Shown in pieces: positions 15,434-21,013 of a stretch of 21,013 bases of DNA. Position 1 is the stretch's first letter. Each line of letters begins with the position of its first letter. The translations under genes and the position numbers were made by a program. The stretch lies in the IMG/VR virus record IMGVR_UViG_3300001460_000264, positions 1 to 21,013 of that record. One strand, 5' to 3'. The notes beneath the pieces were generated by a model. The model saw only the letters and a list, made by a program, of their open reading frames with translations, had not been told where the DNA came from and did not search any database. The DNA is from a virus.

Positions 15434-15659
15434 AACACCGGACCTTCCCGAGTTGAGCGAAGTCAAACAACTCACCGTAATGATTCGTAATCACCAAAGC
15501 GCGATAACAGAAATATCTAAAACTCGAAAAAATGTGATCCTCTCGCTACGGCGACACCGGATCACTTACCGCGAGATCGCTGAAGCGATGGACGTGACCG
15601 AGCAGAGCGTCTACAAGATTCTCCGGGAGGACATAAAGAAGAAGAAGGAAAGCAAGTAA
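15423..15659 (+). CDS. Small helix-turn-helix DNA-binding protein
   Basis: A 78-residue basic protein with GAGAGGAATCAGAAG upstream. Residues 48-68 (ITYREIAEAMDVTEQSVYKIL) form a helix-turn-helix like that of sigma region 4 or resolvase-type regulators. An N-terminal helix with IRNHQSAITEISKTR could mediate dimer formation. The tail is Lys-rich (DIKKKKESK). It is likely a transcription regulator of phage genes or a DNA-binding accessory factor. Its targets are unknown. Confidence 0.68.
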   Translation: MFSETPDLPELSEVKQLTVMIRNHQSAITEISKTRKNVILSLRRHRITYREIAEAMDVTEQSVYKILREDIKKKKESK

Positions 15660-15663
15660 GGCC

Positions 15664-16107
15664 ATGATCCTGCAAGCCTTCGTCAAAGGGACCGCGAAAC
15701 CCCAAGGATCAAAGCGCGGGTTCGTGACGAAGACCGGCAGAGTCTCGATGGTCGAAATGGCAGGCGTTCCTCTGAAAAATTGGAGGCAAGCCGTGACGTG
15801 GGTGATCCGTGGAGAGGCGGCGAAGCAGAAGTGGGAGTTGAGCGAAGGCCCGGTCAACGTGAAGATCGAGTTCTATCTCCGCAGACCCAAGAAACCGAAA
15901 CACGCGCAACCGGCAGTACGACCGGACCTCGACAAGTTAGCCCGAGCCGTACTCGACGCCATAACCGACGCCAGAACGGTCTGGCTAGACGATTCGCAAG
16001 TCACTCGGCTCTACTGCGAGAAGCACTACGCCCGCCCCGGAAGCGAGGGGGTGAGCATCAAGTTGTGGAAAACGCAATCATTCGATGCCGCCGATGCGGA
16101 CATTTAG
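15664..16107 (+). CDS. rusA: RusA-like Holliday junction resolvase
   Basis: A 147-residue protein, close to the usual 120-150 of RusA. The N-terminal strand region carries GTAKPQGSKRG (residues 9-19). The catalytic block RPDLDKLARAVLDAITDARTVWLDDSQV (86-113) has the expected acidic residues D88, D90 and D98, plus D109/D110. RusA dimers cut four-way DNA junctions made during recombination or replication, clearing DNA before packaging. The partners Gam-like, Rad52-like and terminase are in the same transcription unit. Its 3' end overlaps the next gene by 43 nt. Confidence 0.9.
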   Translation: MILQAFVKGTAKPQGSKRGFVTKTGRVSMVEMAGVPLKNWRQAVTWVIRGEAAKQKWELSEGPVNVKIEFYLRRPKKPKHAQPAVRPDLDKLARAVLDAITDARTVWLDDSQVTRLYCEKHYARPGSEGVSIKLWKTQSFDAADADI

Positions 16108-16322
16108 GCGCACACATCCGTCACGGGGAGGACACTCTCTGCGACCCGTGCCTATTCGACGTCAGGATGGATGAGAAAGACGAGAAATGCGGCAACTGCG
16201 GGCACGCGAAACGACAACACGGCGACAGGGCGATCTCCATCTGCGTGCAAAGAATCGTCATCGACGTCGAGTGGGAGCGAACTGTCGTATGCGACTGTCG
16301 AGGATGGAAAATGGAAGAATGA
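16065..16322 (+). CDS. Small zinc-ribbon-like protein
   Basis: About 85 residues if started at GTG 16065. The frame is open farther upstream but there it lies wholly inside rusA. Four Cys clusters are visible: CRRC near residue 8, CDPC near 27, CGNC near 43 with H near 47 and 52, and CDC near the end. This suggests two zinc sites. The start is uncertain: an in-frame ATG at 16167 would remove the first two Cys pairs, which favours the GTG. Its end overlaps the next start (ATGA), supporting real translation. Small proteins with CGH...H and C-x-C are common in actinophages; their function is unknown. Confidence 0.6.
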   Translation: MENAIIRCRRCGHLGAHIRHGEDTLCDPCLFDVRMDEKDEKCGNCGHAKRQHGDRAISICVQRIVIDVEWERTVVCDCRGWKMEE

Positions 16323-16777
16323 ACGTCACGCTGGAAACAGAGTGGGACCGCTACCACGAAGACAGGTTCATGCAGCGGTTCCTGTCGATCATGCCGACCG
16401 ACATCACCTACTACAGGATGCCCCAATACTCCGTGTGCGATTACGTCATCACGAACAAAACCGAGGTCCGTTACTTCATGGAGTTGAAGATCAGGAAAGA
16501 AACCGCCGAGCAAGTAATGAGTTACGGCGGCCTCATGCTCAAGCACAAGAAAATCGTAGAACTCGCCACCCTCGCGGACTCAACCAAAAGCGACGTTTGG
16601 GTCGTGTGGGCGTTCAACAACGGGGAAGGCGACGTGTACGCAGCCAGACCCAAAAACCTCCTCAACCTCCCACTCGAAGACCCACCCCGCCGACGCAACT
16701 ACCGGGGCCTAGCAACCGATGAGGAGCCGGTCTGCTACCTCGACTGGAACAAAGACCTCTCCCGATGGAAGATGTAA
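16319..16777 (+). CDS. PD-(D/E)XK-type nuclease
   Basis: A 152-residue protein beginning at an ATGA overlap. The nuclease core reads YSVCDYVI with D41, EVRYFMELKIRK with E55-x-K57 (the ExK motif), then YGGLMLKHKKIVELATLA with K76 after a helix. The N-terminus has acidic residues at E5, E7 and E14. The D-x13-E-x-K spacing is standard for the fold, which includes VRR-NUC, lambda-exonuclease and resolvase relatives. It could process DNA ends for the annealing protein, resolve junctions or degrade host DNA. The assignment to the fold is firmer than any subfamily. Confidence 0.65.
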   Translation: MNVTLETEWDRYHEDRFMQRFLSIMPTDITYYRMPQYSVCDYVITNKTEVRYFMELKIRKETAEQVMSYGGLMLKHKKIVELATLADSTKSDVWVVWAFNNGEGDVYAARPKNLLNLPLEDPPRRRNYRGLATDEEPVCYLDWNKDLSRWKM

Positions 16778-16780
16778 AAA

Positions 16781-17134
16781 ATGATCCCAAGCCACCAGCA
16801 AGCCCTCGAACGCCTAGCCGAGTTGTCCCGACTCCTCGACAAAGCAACCGACGAGATAGCCGAAGCAGACGAGGAAGCCGTCAGAGCGAAACAACTCTAC
16901 GAAGTCGCCTACGCCCGAGCGTTCCTAGACGCCATAGGCAGCATGGAACTCCGAAGACAAATCGCCAACTACGAGACCCGAGAAGAAAACCTCCACACCG
17001 AACTCTCCCACGCGAAGGTAAGAGCAATCAAAGAACGCATCCGAACCCTCGGCACACAAATCGAGGTCGGCAGGAGCCTCGCCAGCGCCCACAAAAACCA
17101 ATTCGCAGCCGAACCCGTAGGTCAATACACCTGA
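16781..17134 (+). CDS. Coiled-coil protein of unknown function
   Basis: A 117-residue, almost wholly helical protein rich in Ala, Glu, Arg and Leu. Charged heptad-like helices run through residues 5-100 (LERLAELSRLLDKATDEIAEADEEAVRA, then RAIKERIRTLGTQIEVGRSLASAHKNQF). Similar proteins occur just before terminase in actinophages. No catalytic motif is seen. GGAAG at 16765-16769 may serve as ribosome site. A competing longer frame on the same strand is a basic, Pro-rich shadow and is not favoured. Confidence 0.7.
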   Translation: MIPSHQQALERLAELSRLLDKATDEIAEADEEAVRAKQLYEVAYARAFLDAIGSMELRRQIANYETREENLHTELSHAKVRAIKERIRTLGTQIEVGRSLASAHKNQFAAEPVGQYT

Positions 17135-17155
17135 ACCCGAGTAACATAAACCCTC

Positions 17156-17641
17156 ATGGCAACGACCCCGGCTAAGAAGAAAACAGGCCGCCCAAGCCTC
17201 CTCACAGAGCAGAGGCAGGAAGCCATAGCCGCCATGCTCCGCAGCGGCGCGTACATCGACGACTCCTGCAAGTCAGTCGGCATAGCCCCGAGCACCTTCT
17301 ACAACTGGCTCAACCGAGGAAACACGCAGCGAGAACGGGAAGGCGCGGGACTCGAAATCGAGGAAGACGAGAGACCATTCTTGGAGTTTTTGGAGACAGT
17401 AGAAATGGCTGACGCCGAAGGCATCATCAGTCATGTGATGAACATCGACAACGCCGCCAAGAACGGGACATGGCAAGCGAGCGCGTGGATACTGGAACGG
17501 AAGCAACCCCGTAAGTGGGGGAGGTTCGACCGGACGGAACTCTCGGGGCCGGACGGCAAACCGATCGAGATCAACGTCTCGACTGAGGAACTAGAGCGGA
17601 AGGTCATGCGTATCCTTGAAACACGCGAGATCGAGAAATGA
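17156..17641 (+). CDS. terS: Terminase small subunit
   Basis: A 161-residue protein. GRPSLLTEQRQEAIAAMLRSG (residues 11-31) and DDSCKSVGIAPSTFYNWLNRG (35-55) give a helix-turn-helix. A helical segment with FLEFLETVEMADAEGI follows. The diagnostic block is WQASAWILERKQPRKWGRFDRTEL (108-131), a pattern of small terminase subunits. It recognises phage DNA for packaging and recruits the large subunit, whose ATG overlaps its stop (ATGA). The ribosome site is weak. Confidence 0.85.
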   Translation: MATTPAKKKTGRPSLLTEQRQEAIAAMLRSGAYIDDSCKSVGIAPSTFYNWLNRGNTQREREGAGLEIEEDERPFLEFLETVEMADAEGIISHVMNIDNAAKNGTWQASAWILERKQPRKWGRFDRTELSGPDGKPIEINVSTEELERKVMRILETREIEK

Positions 17642-19260
17642 GGCTCGTTGACCGAGTCCTCGAAGCGAGCAGTCAGGAACGCTTCGCGATCTATTCAAGC
17701 CTGTCGACCGAGGAACGGAACGCCCTCTCGATGCTCCTTGAGGCTGAGGAGAACAATCCGTGGGCGAGGTTCGAGACCGACCCTGTCGGCTTCATTCAGG
17801 AGGGCCTCGGAGAGAGCCTGTGGAGCAAGCAGAAGGAAATATCGGACAGCGTCGTAGCGAACACCCGGACAGCAGTTGCGGCCTGCCACGCGCCCGGTAA
17901 ATCCCACCTCTCCGCTCGCATCGTCGCATGGTGGATCGCCTCACACGCTCCGGGCACAGCCCTAGCGATCACGATCGCGCCGACTCACAGGCAGGTCAGG
18001 AACATTATTTGGCCTCACATCCGTAGAGCACACTTCCTAGCGAACCTGCCCGGAGAGGTGCTCACTCAGTCGTGGAAGGTCAATGGCGACATCGTGTCCT
18101 ACGGTTTCAGCCCCTCGCCTTACGACGAGGCAGCGACGCAGGGCATCCACGCGCCGAACCTGCTGATCGTTGTCGACGAGGCGGGAGGCATCGGGGAGAC
18201 AGTCGGTCAAGCGTTAGAGGCCCTGATGACCGGAGGGAACACTCGACTGCTGCTGCTAGGGAACCCTCCAACGGATCAGGAGGACTCGTGGTTCGAGCGT
18301 TGCTACGAGTCGCCCCTCTACAACACGATCACGATCAGCGCCTACGACACACCGAACTTCACCGGGGAGGAGGTCGGTCTCTGTAAGACGTGCCCGCCGC
18401 AAGTGCCGCAGCACCACATCACGAAACACCTCGTAGACCAGAGGTGGGTGGACGAGGTGATCACCGAGTTCGGGGAGGACTCCGCGTTCGTTGAGGCTCG
18501 CGTCCACGCTCGATTCCCTCGATCTTCAGCGAACAAAGTCATCCCATTCGGGTGGTGCGAGGCATCCGTCGACAATCAGGAGCCGGTCAGCGGATCGCAG
18601 GTTCGCCTCGGCATCGACATCGCTGCGGACGGAGGCGACGAGTTCGTGATAGCGAAAGCCGACGGCTTCACCGGCACGATCACCCACAAGTCGAGCGGGA
18701 AGGTCAACGAGAACGCCGTCGACGTCGCCGAGGTGTGCCTACGGCACATCAGGGAAGCCGAGGACCTGCACCGAGAGCGGGACATTACTGATCGGGTGCG
18801 CGTGAAGATCGACACGATCGGAGTCGGGTGGGGTGTCGTCAGCCTGCTGCAAAAGTGGGGTCAGGAAGGTAAGCACGAGTCCGTGATCGTCCCCGTGAAC
18901 GTCGCTGAGCGGGCTAAGGACGGTCAGAAGTTCAGGAACATTCGAGCGGAGTTGTGGTGGAACGGGCGCACGCTGCTGCAACCAGACAAGGACGGGCAGC
19001 AGGACGTCGCTCTGCGGGTCGAACGGAAAGTGCTCTCGCAGTTGGCGGGGCCGACGTTCAGGAGCGACAGCGCCGGTCGCGTGCAGATCGAGGCGAAAGC
19101 GGAGATGAAACGTCGAGGGGTCGCAAGCCCTGACCAAGCGGAGGCTCTGCTGCTCGCCTTGTACGAGGGTAAGAGCAGGGTCATGGATGTTGAGCCGATC
19201 AGTTTCGGTCAAACAAACGAGTTCTCGAATCAGGGGTTCAGCGGCAGTCTCGTGCTTTAG
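17638..19260 (+). CDS. terL: Terminase large subunit
   Basis: A 540-residue packaging motor. The ATPase half has a Walker A-like ACHAPGKS (residues 82-89), the adjacent TIAPTHRQVRNIIW (112-125), Walker B LLIVVDE (175-181) with the catalytic Glu, and coupling segment LLLLGNP (204-210). The nuclease half has the RNase H-like acidic residues: D327 in LGIDIAADGGDEF, D392 in VKIDTIGVGWGV, and D499 in ASPDQAEALLLAL. Length and order fit a full active enzyme that pumps DNA into the capsid and cuts concatemers. No portal gene follows; instead a short ORF and leftward genes come next. Confidence 0.95.
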   Translation: MRLVDRVLEASSQERFAIYSSLSTEERNALSMLLEAEENNPWARFETDPVGFIQEGLGESLWSKQKEISDSVVANTRTAVAACHAPGKSHLSARIVAWWIASHAPGTALAITIAPTHRQVRNIIWPHIRRAHFLANLPGEVLTQSWKVNGDIVSYGFSPSPYDEAATQGIHAPNLLIVVDEAGGIGETVGQALEALMTGGNTRLLLLGNPPTDQEDSWFERCYESPLYNTITISAYDTPNFTGEEVGLCKTCPPQVPQHHITKHLVDQRWVDEVITEFGEDSAFVEARVHARFPRSSANKVIPFGWCEASVDNQEPVSGSQVRLGIDIAADGGDEFVIAKADGFTGTITHKSSGKVNENAVDVAEVCLRHIREAEDLHRERDITDRVRVKIDTIGVGWGVVSLLQKWGQEGKHESVIVPVNVAERAKDGQKFRNIRAELWWNGRTLLQPDKDGQQDVALRVERKVLSQLAGPTFRSDSAGRVQIEAKAEMKRRGVASPDQAEALLLALYEGKSRVMDVEPISFGQTNEFSNQGFSGSLVL

Positions 19261-19269
19261 ACTAGGACC

Positions 19270-19485
19270 ATGGCTAAAATTCTCAGACCGTTCACGTTCA
19301 TCAAAGTTCGCACCACGTCAGACACTCGATACCGTCACACGATGCTCACGACCGTCACCGATCAGGACACAGTCGTCGGGCGCATCGGGACAGCGAACAA
19401 AGTCACCGACAGTCTCGGCGTCGCCGTGAACGCAGCGCGTCAATCCTCGACCACAACGCGAGGCACGGAGTTCCGGCAGTCCTAG
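19270..19485 (+). CDS. Small protein of unknown function after terL
   Basis: A 71-residue ORF starting 9 nt after terL, with GGA only 2 nt before ATG. It is basic and rich in Thr and Arg (FTFIKVRTTSDTRYRHTMLTTVTDQDTVVGR) and probably beta-rich. No family is recognised. Its stop overlaps, on the other strand, the stop of the convergent deacetylase gene. Translation is plausible but not proven. Confidence 0.5.
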   Translation: MAKILRPFTFIKVRTTSDTRYRHTMLTTVTDQDTVVGRIGTANKVTDSLGVAVNAARQSSTTTRGTEFRQS

Positions 19486-19500
19486 GAGGCTAGGGCTGTC
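19475..19500. terminator. Hairpin across convergent stop codons
   Basis: The bases at 19475-19485 and 19490-19500 form an 11-bp stem with two G-U wobbles and a GAGG loop. The two opposed stop codons lie in it (TAG 19483-19485 on plus; TAG read from 19484-19482 on minus). Neither strand has a T-tract, so it may be a bidirectional pause or RNA-protecting structure more than a standard terminator. Confidence 0.5.
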
Positions 19501-20378
19501 ACCATCCGTGCCCACGCGAGCGGAGTAGCACCGTCGGGCTGATACCCGCCAGCGCCACCGAACAGGATCGGTGTCGAGTCGTAGGTCGACCGGACCATCC
19601 GCATCGCGGACTCCATCCCGTCGAGCGTGTATTCCAACTCGGCGAGCGGGTCTTGCCTGTGACCGTCAGCGCCACCCGTGATGAAAATGTAGTGAGGCTT
19701 GAAAGCCCGCAACGTGAGCAGGAAGTCAGCGACACCGTCGCGTAGGTCACGGTCTCCGGCTCGGGCAGGCAGAGGCCAGTTGAGAGCGTTCCGCTCGTCG
19801 TGGCTCTCCAATCCCGTGCCGGGGAAGATTCCATACTGATGGATCGAGTACGTCAGGATGTCCGGCTCGTCGAAGCACAGAGCCTCCACGCCGTCGCCGT
19901 GGTGCGCGTCGACGTCGAGAATCGCGACACGATGACCAGCGTCCGCGAGTAGTCGAGCCGCGATCGCGAAGTCGTTGAAAACGCAGAACCCGCTCGACGT
20001 GTTCGCCATAGCGTGATGCTTCGCTCCGGGCAGGTGAACAGCGGTCAGGGTCTCCCCGTTCTGTAGCGCCCATAACGCCGAGAGCGTGCCTCCAGCGAAC
20101 AGGCTCGCCAACGTGCTGAGGTCGGAGCGTTCGCCCCTCCACTCGTTCGACCTGTGCTGATTGAGCACTTGGTCGATGTATTCGGGAGTGTGAGCGAGTT
20201 GCAGTTCCGAGTCCGTGACGTGGAACGGCCCGATCGTGTCGTGGCGCAGTCCTGCTTCCTCGGCGTGAGTGATTACTTGTTGGTATCCGTTCGTGAACCT
20301 GCGACCCTGCGTCGGGTGCTGCGGATCGAACACCCACCCTTCATAGGACGGGTCGTGGCATATGACTAAATCTTTCAT
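19482..20378 (-). CDS. AcuC/histone-deacetylase-like enzyme
   Basis: A 298-residue member of the arginase/deacetylase superfamily with a strong ribosome site (GGAGAGGAGA). Catalytic features of zinc deacetylases are intact. The charge-relay pair H121-H122 lies in PGAKHHAM, and GFCVFNDFAIAA covers 130-141. ILDVDAHHGDGVEAL has zinc ligands D157 and H159. SIHQYGIFPGTG follows, then GGADGHRQDPL with the third ligand D238, and GGAGGY with the transition-state Tyr Y279. The family removes acetyl groups from lysine or polyamines. At 298 residues it is shorter than many AcuC proteins (about 370) but the core is complete. It is encoded leftward, after two short phage genes, and converges with the terminase operon. 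The substrate is unknown. Confidence 0.9.
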   Translation of the reverse strand: MKDLVICHDPSYEGWVFDPQHPTQGRRFTNGYQQVITHAEEAGLRHDTIGPFHVTDSELQLAHTPEYIDQVLNQHRSNEWRGERSDLSTLASLFAGGTLSALWALQNGETLTAVHLPGAKHHAMANTSSGFCVFNDFAIAARLLADAGHRVAILDVDAHHGDGVEALCFDEPDILTYSIHQYGIFPGTGLESHDERNALNWPLPARAGDRDLRDGVADFLLTLRAFKPHYIFITGGADGHRQDPLAELEYTLDGMESAMRMVRSTYDSTPILFGGAGGYQPDGATPLAWARMVTALAS

Positions 20379-20405
20379 GTGGTCTCCTCTCCCTTGACCA
20401 TCAGT

Positions 20406-20837
20406 TTACCCTACGGGGGTTGTGGTCTGTGCAGCGAATATCGTCCGGCCTTCGATGAGCACCCTCGGTGACTCGAAGATCGGCTGCTCAGTTTCCGCGA
20501 TCACGAACGACTCGAACTTGTACGGGTTGTAGGTGACCTTGACGATGCGATCGTCAGGCTCGAACACCCGGTAGAACGGTTCGTATGCCTTGTCAATGCA
20601 ACTACCGAGGATTGAGTCACCGCTGTACGCGGTGGCGCGAGTCAAGGTCCCGCGAACGAACGCATGAACATTCTTCTTCCGCTCGTTCAGAACCTTGGCT
20701 CGACCTGCGGGCTGCACGGCGAACGTCACGTCCTCGAACTCGGCGGTGTCGACGTGCTGGACGCGACCGCCGTTGACCTGACGCAGCGAGAGGCAGCCCT
20801 TGTGGAGGTTGTAGTACGCCTCGTGCCGCTCGCTCAT
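20406..20837 (-). CDS. Conserved phage protein of unknown function
   Basis: A 143-residue protein coupled to its upstream neighbour by an ATGA overlap, with AAGGTG as ribosome site. The motifs YNLHKGCLSLRQVNGGRV, then FAVQPAGRAKVL, then KKNVHAFVRG (residues 9-65) match a widespread family of small phage proteins that I recognise only by pattern; its function is not established. The C-terminal half reads as beta strands (VTYNPYKFESFVIAE). It precedes the deacetylase gene with a 27-nt gap. Confidence 0.72.
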   Translation of the reverse strand: MSERHEAYYNLHKGCLSLRQVNGGRVQHVDTAEFEDVTFAVQPAGRAKVLNERKKNVHAFVRGTLTRATAYSGDSILGSCIDKAYEPFYRVFEPDDRIVKVTYNPYKFESFVIAETEQPIFESPRVLIEGRTIFAAQTTTPVG

Positions 20838-21013
20838 TCTTTCACCTTGGCTGTTCCGACGGTGTTTCCGTTGATGTCGAGTAACACGTCGCCGTAAACA
20901 CCGTAGGTGCCGGTGCGCGTGACGTATTTCTTCAGGATGCGCTCGACCTCGACGTGACCGTTCGGCTCCTCGAACGCGGCGTTGTCTAGGTCGATCTCGA
21001 TTACGAGTTTCAT
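20834..21013 (-). CDS. Small conserved phage protein
   Basis: A 59-residue ORF whose ATG is the complement of the last three bases of the window, so an earlier start beyond the edge cannot be excluded. The segments KLVIEIDLDNAAFEE, HVEVERILKKYV and DINGNTVGTAKV are typical of short proteins carried by many actinophages, with function unknown. Its stop overlaps the next leftward start (ATGA), which supports translation. Confidence 0.68.
   Translation of the reverse strand: MKLVIEIDLDNAAFEEPNGHVEVERILKKYVTRTGTYGVYGDVLLDINGNTVGTAKVKE

Noticed and set aside
16765-17175. 136-codon plus-strand ORF overlapping the coiled-coil gene
   Set aside because: It is extremely Arg/Pro/Asn-rich, the signature of an alternate frame of a C- and A-rich gene, and runs into the terS start.
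19499-20369. Shadow ORFs of 71-196 codons over the deacetylase gene
   Set aside because: The deacetylase frame has complete catalytic motifs; the others are Arg/Ser-rich with no motif.
1-21013. tRNA genes, CRISPR arrays, insertion sequences, integrase and attachment sites
   Set aside because: I looked for cloverleaf ends, regularly spaced repeats and transposase or integrase motifs by eye and saw none; a tRNAscan or CRISPR finder run would be decisive.

Overview
The window is part of the genome of a tailed double-stranded DNA phage with a long non-contractile tail (siphovirus type). Evidence: a tape-measure gene of more than 1,255 codons with no sheath gene near it, tail and fibre genes, a lysis cassette, a recombination/replication module, and both terminase subunits. 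A Gram-positive, probably actinobacterial, host is inferred. The basis is an r1t-type holin, a peptidoglycan-binding protein and an M15 peptidase without spanins, several GTG starts, and tail proteins of the kind seen in actinophages. No integrase, repressor, tRNA, insertion sequence or CRISPR array is visible, so lifestyle is undetermined.

Layout. (1) 1-8432, plus strand: tape measure (5' end cut by the window), minor tail protein, two small tail-tip proteins, two glycine-rich fibre or adhesin proteins that together carry three copies of one domain, and a small fibre-associated protein. (2) 8436-10755: a cassette of a DUF616-type glycosyltransferase, a GT4-type glycosyltransferase and a methyltransferase-like protein. 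(3) 10843-12600: lysis cassette with three small membrane proteins, a separate peptidoglycan-binding protein and an M15 peptidase. (4) 12601-12856: strong rho-independent terminator, an 11-bp inverted repeat, and a sigma70-like promoter that opens the next transcription unit. (5) 12857-17134: Gam-like nuclease inhibitor, Rad52-like annealing protein, replication initiator with iteron-like repeats inside its gene, HNH protein, small HTH protein, RusA, zinc-ribbon protein and a PD-(D/E)XK nuclease. (6) 17156-19260: small and large terminase subunits, then a 71-codon ORF. (7) 19482-21013, minus strand: three leftward genes ending in an AcuC/histone-deacetylase-like enzyme that meets the rightward genes at overlapping stop codons.

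Many neighbours overlap by ATGA, GTGA or TAGTG, which suggests translational coupling in long operons. The recombination genes look like one set: protect ends (Gam), anneal single strands (Rad52-like), resolve junctions (RusA), then package (TerS/TerL). The points most worth a second look are the deacetylase with a full set of catalytic residues, the iterons that lie out of frame with each other in the replication gene, the glycosyltransferase/methyltransferase cassette, and the structured DNA at 12634-12839 and 19475-19500.
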